A DNA stretch of 38,677 bases from Promicromonospora panici (lineage in GTDB: Bacteria; Actinomycetota; Actinomycetes; Actinomycetales; Cellulomonadaceae). The stretch lies in the NCBI RefSeq assembly GCF_900608595.1, contig NZ_UWYY01000033.1, forward strand, positions 1 to 38,677. The letters run 5' to 3'. Below the pieces are notes generated by a model, which was given only the letters and a program-made list of their open reading frames with translations, did not search any database and was not told the DNA's origin. Of the stretch, positions 23,339-30,370 are shown piece after piece; position 1 is the stretch's first letter; every line of letters begins with the position of its first letter. Made by a program: the position numbers and the translations under genes.

Positions 23339-25561
23339 ATGACGTCCCCAGCGCCCGGCGTCGGCGAGGCCGCGCCTGCGGCGGTAGTCGACCCAGGTCC
23401 GGTCCCGCTTCCCGAGCCGGAGCCCGCACCAGCGGCCGAGCCTGCTCCGAAGCCCGAACCCGCGGCCGAGCCGGCCGTCGTCGAGCTCACTTCGGAGGCC
23501 GAGCTCGCGGAAGAGCCGACCGTGGAGCCCGCGGCCGTCCCAGCTCCGGACCCCGAACCCGAGCCCGAGCCGTCCGCAGCCGCGCCGGCGCCAGAGGCCG
23601 AACCCGAAGCCGAGTCCGTTCCGGAGCCCGCCCCCGCCCCGCTCGCCGCCGCGCTCCCCATGCGCCCCGTCCGCCGCATCCCCGCCAGCGGCGAGCGCCT
23701 GGGCCGGTTCACCCTCGCCGAGGCGCTGGGCCACGGCGGTTTCGCGCACGTGTACCGCGCGCAGTCCGACGACGGCGACGAGGTGGCCCTCAAGGTCCTG
23801 ACCGGCCTGCACGACGACGCCCGCGAGCGCTTCGTGCAGGAGGCGGACCTGCTGGAACGCTTGGACGGCCGCGGTTTCCCGCGCTTCGTCGAGGCGGGCC
23901 TGGACGCGACCCAGCCCTGGTTCGCGATGGAGCTCGTGCCCGGCACCACGCTGCGCGACCGGGTGCGCGAGGAAGGGCCGTTGTCCGGCCGCGAGGCGCT
24001 GCGCCTGGCCATGCAGCTGGTCGACGCCCTGCTCGTGCTGCAGGAGCAGCGCTGCCTGCACCGCGACCTCAAGCCGGCGAACATCATGGTCGACGGCGAC
24101 CGCGCGGTGCTCATCGACCTGGGCATCGCCAAGGTCTTCGACGCCGCGACGTCCACCCAGCCGGCCGGGACCTTCTCCTACATGGCGCCGGAGCTGTTCG
24201 GGCGCCGTGTGCACCCGCGGTCGGACGTGTACAGCCTGGGGCTGCTGCTCGTGTACGCGAGCACGGGCACGCTGCCGCTGGACCTGAACTTCCTGGGCCG
24301 GGACCTGGTGGCCACCGACCTGGTGGACGAGGAGCCGGCCGACGTCGTCCCGGACGAGGACCCCCTGCCCGTGCCGCCGCCCATCGACCGGCACCTGCAG
24401 TCGCTGATCCTCGCCATGACCCGGTACCAGCCGAACCACCGGCCGCCGCTGGAGAACATCGCGGGCGTGCTGCGTGCGCGCCTCGCCAGCACGACGCCCG
24501 ACCCGACGCTGCTGCTCACCTCGCAGGTGCTCAGCGACGGCGTGACGGCCGCCGAGGTGGCCGCGCTCCCGGCGACGGACGTGCTGCACGGCCGGGGCCA
24601 CACCAAGGTGCTCCAGCGCGACCCTGATGCGCCGGACGACGCCACGCCCAGCTCGCGTACCCCGGAACCGTGGCACGCGCTCGTGTACGACCGCGCGCTC
24701 ATGAACGTCCTGGCCGAGCTGCACGCCGACGGTTTCGACGGCGCCGCGGAGCAGGTCGTCGCCGACCACATCGCGGAGATCGGCGTGCACGTCGCCGGTG
24801 GCCGCACGCCTGCCGAGATCAAGGACTGGATCTGGGAGGCGATGCGCTGGCGCGTCACGTCGCCCGCGGACGGCCACTCGGACACGCTCCGGGGCTGGCG
24901 CGCGTTCCGCAGCCCGGAGCCCGCGCCGGCGAGCGAGCGGGCGCCCGTCAGCGGCAGGCCGGAAGCCGGTCCTCCGTCGGCCTCACCCACGTCTGCCGCG
25001 CCGCAGTCGGCGGCGGCGACCCAGGTCGTCCGCAGCGTGGTCCCGCCCCCGCAGTCGTTCGAGCCGCGGAAGAGCCCGGTCAAGCACCTCGGGCCGGCGC
25101 CACGTCCGGCGGGACCGAGCCCTTCGGTGCACCCCACCCGCCCGATGCCCGTCATGCAGCCGCCCGCCGCGCAGCGGCCGCCCGCGCAGCGCCCGCCGAG
25201 CATGCAGCCGGGCATCCGGCCCGGCGCGCAACCGAGCGTGCAGCCCAGGCCTCCCGCCCGGGCCCCGGTTCCGCCGCGCCGGCGCCCGTGGCCCGTGCGC
25301 CTGCTCGGCGCCCTGCTGCGCTGGGTCCCCCGGCTGCTGCTCCTGGGCGGCGTGTACCTGCTGGTCACCCAGGATCCCCAGGCGGGCGACCCGTTCCTCG
25401 CCGCCCCCGCACTGGCGGTCGCCGCGCTCGGTCTGGCTGCTCTGTTGCGCATCCTCGGGCACCGGATGCGGATCTGGTTCTACGTCATCTCCGCCGTGCT
25501 CGTCGGCGCTGGCTCGGCCGCGCTGTGGGCAAACGGCGCCAGCCTGCTGCAGCTGGTCTGA
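23339..25561 (+). CDS. membrane-anchored Ser/Thr protein kinase (kinase 2)
   Basis: 740 residues. The first 107 are almost wholly Pro/Glu/Ala (PEPEPEP-type repeats, strongly acidic). The kinase domain (about 121-385) has LGHGGFAHV, Lys152, HRDLKPANI (Asp243, Asn248), DLG (260-262) in place of DFG, and SYMAPELF. An acidic Asp/Glu/Pro insertion (330-349) sits late in the C-lobe. Residues 446-524 match the post-kinase domain of kinase 1 (ALVYD, DGFDGAAEQV, AGGRTPAEIKDWIWEAMRW). A basic Pro/Gln linker with AATQVV follows, then WVPRLLLLGGVYLLV and two more hydrophobic helices at the C-terminus, without the coiled tail of kinase 1. TAAGTT (23326-23331) lies 7 nt before the ATG: leaderless. A short inverted repeat (25558-25572) spans its stop and that of the convergent ThrE gene. 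Confidence 0.9.
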   Translation: MTSPAPGVGEAAPAAVVDPGPVPLPEPEPAPAAEPAPKPEPAAEPAVVELTSEAELAEEPTVEPAAVPAPDPEPEPEPSAAAPAPEAEPEAESVPEPAPAPLAAALPMRPVRRIPASGERLGRFTLAEALGHGGFAHVYRAQSDDGDEVALKVLTGLHDDARERFVQEADLLERLDGRGFPRFVEAGLDATQPWFAMELVPGTTLRDRVREEGPLSGREALRLAMQLVDALLVLQEQRCLHRDLKPANIMVDGDRAVLIDLGIAKVFDAATSTQPAGTFSYMAPELFGRRVHPRSDVYSLGLLLVYASTGTLPLDLNFLGRDLVATDLVDEEPADVVPDEDPLPVPPPIDRHLQSLILAMTRYQPNHRPPLENIAGVLRARLASTTPDPTLLLTSQVLSDGVTAAEVAALPATDVLHGRGHTKVLQRDPDAPDDATPSSRTPEPWHALVYDRALMNVLAELHADGFDGAAEQVVADHIAEIGVHVAGGRTPAEIKDWIWEAMRWRVTSPADGHSDTLRGWRAFRSPEPAPASERAPVSGRPEAGPPSASPTSAAPQSAAATQVVRSVVPPPQSFEPRKSPVKHLGPAPRPAGPSPSVHPTRPMPVMQPPAAQRPPAQRPPSMQPGIRPGAQPSVQPRPPARAPVPPRRRPWPVRLLGALLRWVPRLLLLGGVYLLVTQDPQAGDPFLAAPALAVAALGLAALLRILGHRMRIWFYVISAVLVGAGSAALWANGASLLQLV

Positions 25562-25568
25562 CGCGCCG

Positions 25569-26966
25569 TCAGCGCCGGACGCGCGCCCGGGAACGCGCGA
25601 CGCCGGCCAACGTCGCTCGCACCGGTGTTCCGAGATAGATGCCCAGCGACGCACCCGCCGCCAGCCCGATCCCGATGGATGCCGCCAGGACGAGGGAGGC
25701 GGCCCCGCCTCCGGCAGCCGATGCCGGGTCGGCCTGCACCATGCCGAGCAGCCCGTAGAACACGGCGCCGCCGGGCACCAGCGGCACGATGGCCGCCGTC
25801 GTCACCGCGACGGACGGCACGTGCAGGTTGTGGGCGATGAGGACGCCGACGAAGCTGGCCAGCAGCGCCGCGATGCCGCTCGCGGCCGCTTCGTGCAGGT
25901 CCGACGTCAGCACCATCGCGTGGCTGAGCGCCGTGACCGTGCCCAGCACAGCGCTGACGGCGACGATGCGCGCGCCGGCGCCGTTGAACAGCGCCACCGC
26001 GACCGCGATGATGACCGCTCCGCCGACCTGGTTCGGCAGCGGTCCCAGCGGTGGCGAACCGTCCGGCAGGGACATCCGGAACCCGAGCACGCTGCCGGCC
26101 TCCAGCCCGGCCAGGATGCCCACCACCAGGCCGAGCGTCTGCAGCGTGAGGTCGAGGATGCGTCCCGCCGCGGTGAGCGCGAACCCGTCGATCGCGTCCT
26201 GCGCCGCGCCCACCACGGTGAGCCCGGACAGCATGAGGACGATCCCGGACGCCACGATGATGGACGGCTGCACCCCTGCGAACGGTTCGACGTCCGCGGC
26301 GGCGAGAGCGGACACGACCACCGCGACCACCGTGGTGACGAAGGCACCCGCGATCTGGCTGAAGAAGGACGGCACGCGCAGCCGGGCGAGCCCGGACTGG
26401 GTCGCCGCGGCTCCGAGCGCCGCGACGAACGTGAGCCCCACCAGCACCGCTGATCCCCCGGACAGGATGCTCGCGCCGACGGCGAGCAGCGCCCGGGCGA
26501 CCACGACGACCGGTTGCCGGTACCGGAACGGCACCCGACGGATCGCCCGGAACGCGACGCGTGCCTCGTCGAGGTCCATCCCGTCGTCGACGGCGATCAG
26601 CAACGCCTGCATACGCTGCAGCTTCGTGTGGTCGGGCGCTGCCACGCGCACGACCCGGAGCAGCGTGTGCGGCCAGCCCTCACCGCTGGGGTGGTACGAC
26701 AGGGCGATCGACGTGTAGGTCACGTCCACGTGCACGCCCTGGAGCCCGTACGCGCCGGCGACGCGCGTGATCGCCAGGGTCACCTCGTGTGCTGACGCGC
26801 CGACCGCGAACATCGACTCGCCGATCCGCATCGCCAGGTCCAGGGCCCGGATCACCATCGTGTCGTCGACGGCGGGATGCACCTCGGTGGCCGGCGCCTC
26901 GGAGGGATCCGTGTGCAGGACTCTGCGCACGGTCGCGTACAGGCTTCGGCGAGCTGGCTGGGGCAT
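25569..26966 (-). CDS. ThrE family threonine/serine exporter
   Basis: 465 residues. The N-terminal soluble part (about 35-160) has ALDLAMRIGESMFAVGASAHEVTLAITRVAGAYGL and VTYTSIALSY, the ThrE domain. About ten hydrophobic helices follow, divided into the ThrE half (LLAVGASILSGGSAVLVGLTFV onward) and a second half like ThrE_2/DUF3815 (AAAIVPLVPGGAVFYGLLGM). In Corynebacterium glutamicum ThrE exports L-threonine and L-serine by proton motive force. The ATG at 26966 is chosen because CACAAT on the minus strand lies 7 nt before it; ATG at 26975 is an alternative. It stands alone between kinase 2 and a TetR gene. Confidence 0.92.
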   Translation of the reverse strand: MPQPARRSLYATVRRVLHTDPSEAPATEVHPAVDDTMVIRALDLAMRIGESMFAVGASAHEVTLAITRVAGAYGLQGVHVDVTYTSIALSYHPSGEGWPHTLLRVVRVAAPDHTKLQRMQALLIAVDDGMDLDEARVAFRAIRRVPFRYRQPVVVVARALLAVGASILSGGSAVLVGLTFVAALGAAATQSGLARLRVPSFFSQIAGAFVTTVVAVVVSALAAADVEPFAGVQPSIIVASGIVLMLSGLTVVGAAQDAIDGFALTAAGRILDLTLQTLGLVVGILAGLEAGSVLGFRMSLPDGSPPLGPLPNQVGGAVIIAVAVALFNGAGARIVAVSAVLGTVTALSHAMVLTSDLHEAAASGIAALLASFVGVLIAHNLHVPSVAVTTAAIVPLVPGGAVFYGLLGMVQADPASAAGGGAASLVLAASIGIGLAAGASLGIYLGTPVRATLAGVARSRARVRR

Positions 26967-27040
26967 GCACCCCATTGTGCTGACGGACGTCGTCACCGGC
27001 ATCCGTCCCGGCAGCGGAGCCGCTTGCTACCGCACGGAGG

Positions 27041-27616
27041 CTACTGCGCGGACGTGCGGGGTGCGCACCGGATGACGGCCTGGCAGCTGCGGAGGAACGA
27101 GGCCGCGACCTTCGCCGGGTCCCCGAGGTAGCCGGCGACCATGATGCCGTCGCGCAGCAGCATGAGGTCGTCGGCGATCGCGGCGGGATCGGCCAGCCCG
27201 AGCGGTGACACGAGCCGTTCGAACGCGCTCGTCCACCAGTCTCGGTGCGTGTCGACGACCTTGCGGACCGTGCTGTCCCGGTCGGGGTACTCCGCGGCCG
27301 CGTTGATGAAGGGGCACCCGCGGAAGCCTGGCGTGCACGCCGCCGTCCCGGTGTGCTCGGCCATCAGGCGCAGCGTGGCGTCGACGTCGCCGTCACCGTG
27401 GGCGATCGCCGCGTCGACGCCGTTCCGTTCGAGCTCCGCGCGGAACTCGAGGTAGGCGACGATCAGGTCGTCCTTGCTCTGGAAGTGGCGGTAGAACGTC
27501 ACCTTCGTGGTGCCCGCGCGGTCGATCACCTTGTCGACGCTCACCGCGCGCAGCCCTTGCGCGTAGAACAGCTCGTTGGCGGCCTCGATCAGGCGGTCAC
27601 GCATGGAAACTTGCAC
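27041..27616 (-). CDS. TetR family transcriptional regulator
   Basis: 191 residues from the GTG at 27616. The N-terminal HTH is standard: RDRLIEAANELFYAQGLRAVSVDKVIDRAGTTKVTFYRHFQSKDDLIVAYLEF. The ligand-binding part contains the C-terminal signature CTPGFRGCPFINAAAEYPD, with Cys residues that in related TetR proteins (YxaF/LmrA and LitR-like subgroups) line the pocket. TATGAT lies 7 nt before the GTG on the minus strand, so I prefer it over ATG at 27628 (which overlaps that hexamer) or 27604. It is divergent from the membrane protein-oxidoreductase operon and probably represses it through the palindrome at 27697-27706. Confidence 0.9.
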   Translation of the reverse strand: MQVSMRDRLIEAANELFYAQGLRAVSVDKVIDRAGTTKVTFYRHFQSKDDLIVAYLEFRAELERNGVDAAIAHGDGDVDATLRLMAEHTGTAACTPGFRGCPFINAAAEYPDRDSTVRKVVDTHRDWWTSAFERLVSPLGLADPAAIADDLMLLRDGIMVAGYLGDPAKVAASFLRSCQAVIRCAPRTSAQ

Positions 27617-27696
27617 GGTCGCGATCATACGGGGCCACTCTCCTCGCTCTCCTTGCGTCCGGCGCTCGTGGATGTGTACTGTCCAGACTGATGGAG

Positions 27697-27706
27697 TGAC
27701 TAGTCA
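27697..27706. promoter_or_regulatory. candidate TetR operator
   Basis: TGACTAGTCA is a perfect 10-bp palindrome in the 126-bp gap between the divergent TetR gene and the operon starting at 27743. It lies 37 bp before that start, where it would block the promoter. It is unusually AT-rich for this genome. Confidence 0.5.
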
Positions 27707-27742
27707 TTCTACCTAGACGTATCCTCGATCACAAGGAACCTC

Positions 27743-28300
27743 ATGACAACCACTACGGACTCATCGACCGCCACCGCCGTCTCGCTGCGGAACCTGTACT
27801 TCGTCCGGTTCGGCTTCGCCATCGTGTGGGCGGTGCTGATGTTCGCCGTCGGCAAGAGCCTCGGCCCGGTCACGATCGGTTTGCTGGTGCTGTACCCGCT
27901 GTTCGACGTCGCCGCCGCCGTCGTCGACTTCCGGTCCTCGAAGACCGCGCGGCCCACGGTCGGCCTGTACTTCAACATGGGCCTGAGCCTGCTCACCGCC
28001 ATCGGGCTGGCCGTCGCCGTGACCTCGGGCATCCCCGCCGTCCTGCGCGTGTGGGGCGTCTGGGCGATCACGGCGGGCGCCGTGCAGCTCATCGTCGCCA
28101 TCCGCCGCTACCGGCTGGGTGGCCAGTGGGCCATGATCCTCAGCGGCGGCATCTCCGTGCTCGCGGGCACGAACTTCTACCTCACAGCCGGCGGCCCGAA
28201 CGCGATACTCACCACGGTCGCCGGATACGCGGTCCTGGGCGGCATCTTCTTCCTCGTCTCCGCGCTGCGCCTGCACCGCGTCGCCAAGAAGGAGAGCTGA
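27743..28300 (+). CDS. integral membrane protein, DUF308/HdeD-like
   Basis: 185 residues with about six evenly spaced hydrophobic helices (LYFVRFGFAIVWAVLMFAVG, VTIGLLVLYPLFDVAAAVVDF, VGLYFNMGLSLLTAIGLAVAV, VWGVWAITAGAVQLIVAIRR, WAMILSGGISVLAGTNFYL, TVAGYAVLGGIFFLVSAL). The helical hairpin repeats resemble DUF308 (HdeD-like) proteins of unknown mechanism. AAGGAA lies upstream of the ATG. The next gene starts 1 bp after its stop with a Shine-Dalgarno inside this gene, so the two form an operon, probably controlled by the divergent TetR. A link to redox or acid stress is possible only by analogy. Confidence 0.8.
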   Translation: MTTTTDSSTATAVSLRNLYFVRFGFAIVWAVLMFAVGKSLGPVTIGLLVLYPLFDVAAAVVDFRSSKTARPTVGLYFNMGLSLLTAIGLAVAVTSGIPAVLRVWGVWAITAGAVQLIVAIRRYRLGGQWAMILSGGISVLAGTNFYLTAGGPNAILTTVAGYAVLGGIFFLVSALRLHRVAKKES

Positions 28301-28301
28301 C

Positions 28302-29747
28302 GTGACCGAGAACACCTTCGACGTCGTGGTCATCGGCGCAGGCCCGGTCGGCGAGAACGTCGCCGACGGCGCCGTCAAGGGCGGCCTCACGGTCGCGATC
28401 GTGGAGAGCGAGCTGGTCGGCGGGGAGTGCTCCTACTGGGCCTGCATGCCCACCAAGGCCCTCCTGCGGGACGCCGCCGCGCTGCGCGCGGTCCGGGACC
28501 TGCCCGGGGCGAACGCCGCCGTGACCGGAGAGCTGGACGCCACCGCGGTGCTGGCCCGGCGCGACGCCTTCGCCTCCCACTGGCACGACGACGGCCAGGT
28601 CGCCTGGCTGGAGAGCGCCGGCATCACGCTGCTGCGCGGTGTCGGACGGATCAGCGCCGCCCGCACCGTCGAGGTCACGGCCGCCGACGGGCGCACGACA
28701 GCCCTGACCGCCCGGCACGCAGTGGTCATCGCGACCGGCAGCAGCGCCCGCGTCCCGCACGTCCCCGGCCTGGCCGACGCCGCGCCGTGGACCAGCCGGG
28801 AGGCCGCGTCCGCCGAGGCGGTCCCCGGCCGGCTGGCGATCATCGGCGGCGGCGTGGTGGGGACCGAGATGGCGACGGCCTACGCCGCCCTCGGCGCACA
28901 GGTCACGATGATCGCTCGCGACGGGCTGCTGCCCGCGGTGGAGCCGTTCGCGAGCGACCTGGTGGCCGAGCGGCTGAAGGCGCAGGGTGTGGCCCTGCAC
29001 CTGCGCACCGAGCCCGAGAGCGTCCGCCGGGACGTGGCCGGGACGGTGCACCTCGCCCTCGCGGACGGCACGACGCTGGTGACCGACGAGGTGCTGGTCG
29101 CCACCGGCCGGAAACCGAACACGAGCACGGTCGGCCTGGACCACGTGGGGCTGACTCCCGGGGACTGGCTGCGCGTGGACGAGTCCCTGCGGGTGCTCGG
29201 CAGCGACGGCACGCCCGTCGGCGACGGCTGGCTCTACGCAGCGGGCGACGTCAACCATCGTGCGCTGCTGACGCACCAGGGCAAGTACCAGGCCAGGGCG
29301 CTGGGCGAGACCCTCGTCGCCCGGGCCGGCGACAACCCCGTCGACCTCGCGCCCTGGGGCCGGCACGCGGCCACCGCCGACGACTGCGCCGTCCCCCAGG
29401 TGATCTTCACCGACCCGGAGATCGCGTCCGTGGGCCACACCTCCGCATCCGCTCAGGCGGCCGGGCTGCGGGTCCGCGCCGTCGAGTACGACCTCGGGGC
29501 CGTCGCCGGCGCCGGGCTGCACGCCGACGGGTACACCGGCAGGGCCGGCATGATCGTCGACGAGGACCGGAAGGTGCTCGTCGGCTTCACCGTGGCCGGC
29601 CCCGACGTCGCCGAGCTGCTCCACGCCGCGACGATCGCCATCACCGCGGAGGTGCCGATCGACCGGCTGTGGCACGCCGTCCCCGCCTACCCCACGATCA
29701 GCGAGGTCTGGCTCCGGCTCCTGGAGACCTACGGCCGGGCCGCATAG
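28302..29747 (+). CDS. FAD-dependent pyridine nucleotide-disulfide oxidoreductase
   Basis: 481 residues. The order is FAD-binding VVIGAGPVGENVADGA, the candidate redox pair in GGECSYWACMPTKALL (Cys43 and Cys48), the NAD(P)-binding LAIIGGGVVGTEMATAYAALGAQVTM, the FAD motif LYAAGDVNHRALLTHQGKYQAR, and the dimerisation domain. Where lipoamide and glutathione reductases have His in the HPTxSE motif, this protein has Tyr (AYPTISE), as I recall for soluble transhydrogenases; disulfide reduction of the usual type is therefore doubtful. Electron transfer to a quinone or small molecule is possible. The GTG at 28302 has AAGGAG about 9 nt upstream. It is the second gene of the operon starting at 27743 and is followed by a strong terminator. 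Confidence 0.88.
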   Translation: MTENTFDVVVIGAGPVGENVADGAVKGGLTVAIVESELVGGECSYWACMPTKALLRDAAALRAVRDLPGANAAVTGELDATAVLARRDAFASHWHDDGQVAWLESAGITLLRGVGRISAARTVEVTAADGRTTALTARHAVVIATGSSARVPHVPGLADAAPWTSREAASAEAVPGRLAIIGGGVVGTEMATAYAALGAQVTMIARDGLLPAVEPFASDLVAERLKAQGVALHLRTEPESVRRDVAGTVHLALADGTTLVTDEVLVATGRKPNTSTVGLDHVGLTPGDWLRVDESLRVLGSDGTPVGDGWLYAAGDVNHRALLTHQGKYQARALGETLVARAGDNPVDLAPWGRHAATADDCAVPQVIFTDPEIASVGHTSASAQAAGLRVRAVEYDLGAVAGAGLHADGYTGRAGMIVDEDRKVLVGFTVAGPDVAELLHAATIAITAEVPIDRLWHAVPAYPTISEVWLRLLETYGRAA

Positions 29748-29768
29748 CGCACGTGTGAGGGCCCGCTC

Positions 29769-29798
29769 GACCGCCGGCCGCTCGTGCGGCCGGCGGTC
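29769..29798 (+). terminator. terminator of the membrane protein-oxidoreductase operon
   Basis: GACCGCCGGCCGC (29769-29781) and GCGGCCGGCGGTC (29786-29798) form a perfect 13-bp stem with a TCGT tetraloop, 22 bp after the stop codon. Confidence 0.85.
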
Positions 29799-29868
29799 TC
29801 ACCGCTCGTCGCGGCGTAGTTCGCGTCCGGGCGGACCGGCTCAAGAGCAGTGCACAATTGTGGCCATC

Positions 29869-30249
29869 ATGCGCAACAAGTACATGGCCGCTCTCGTCAC
29901 GTTCATCATCGCCGCACTGACGACGGCGACCTGGTGGACCCTCGGCCGGGACACGACCCGTGACATCGACCCCGCCACAGGAGACGTCACCGGCCCCTAC
30001 GAGGCGCCCCAGGTGATCGCGTGCGTCGTCGTGCTCGTCGGGCTGGTGGTGATCGGCGCCCTGCTGCTCCCCGCGTGGCTCGCGGTGCTCGCGGTCAGCC
30101 TGCCGTTCTCGGCGGCCTGGACGATCCAGGCCTCGTCGACCGACGACTCCGGGCTCTGGGCGGTCGGCGCGGTGCTCGTCCTGATCGGCACACTCGTGGG
30201 CGGTGCGATCGTCGCCGCGGTCACTCGCGGCCTCGTGCGCAATCGATGA
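29869..30249 (+). CDS. small integral membrane protein of unknown function
   Basis: 126 residues with about four hydrophobic helices: YMAALVTFIIAALTTATWW, VIACVVVLVGLVVIGALLLP, WLAVLAVSLPFSAAWTIQA and LWAVGAVLVLIGTLVGGAIVAAV. Between the first two is a polar loop (RDTTRDIDPATGDVTGPYEAPQ). No family is recognised; small four-helix proteins of this kind are common in actinobacteria. The AT-rich CACAATTG just upstream may be the -10 of a near-leaderless transcript; a GTG at 29860 is an alternative start. It ends 122 bp before the convergent esterase gene, with a terminator hairpin between. Confidence 0.7.
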   Translation: MRNKYMAALVTFIIAALTTATWWTLGRDTTRDIDPATGDVTGPYEAPQVIACVVVLVGLVVIGALLLPAWLAVLAVSLPFSAAWTIQASSTDDSGLWAVGAVLVLIGTLVGGAIVAAVTRGLVRNR

Positions 30250-30313
30250 CGAGCGTGGCCTCGTGACCCCGCCGGGACAGGGACTTTCGTGGGCCGTCCC
30301 GCCACCAGGGGCG

Positions 30314-30352
30314 ACGGTGCGGCCGACGGGATGTACCCGCCGACCGCACCGT
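30314..30352. terminator. long hairpin between convergent genes
   Basis: ACGGTGCGG (30314-30322) pairs with CCGCACCGT (30344-30352). An inner stem (about 6 pairs with two mismatches) ends in the 5-nt loop ATGTA. It lies between the small membrane protein gene and the esterase gene and could stop transcription from both sides. Confidence 0.75.
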
Positions 30353-30370
30353 GACTGGCGCCCCGCGCCA

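Noticed and set aside
23111..24877. Minus-strand frame of 588 codons opposite the MerR and kinase 2 genes
   Set aside because: Spans two real genes and has a Gly/Arg-rich composition typical of antisense shadow frames.
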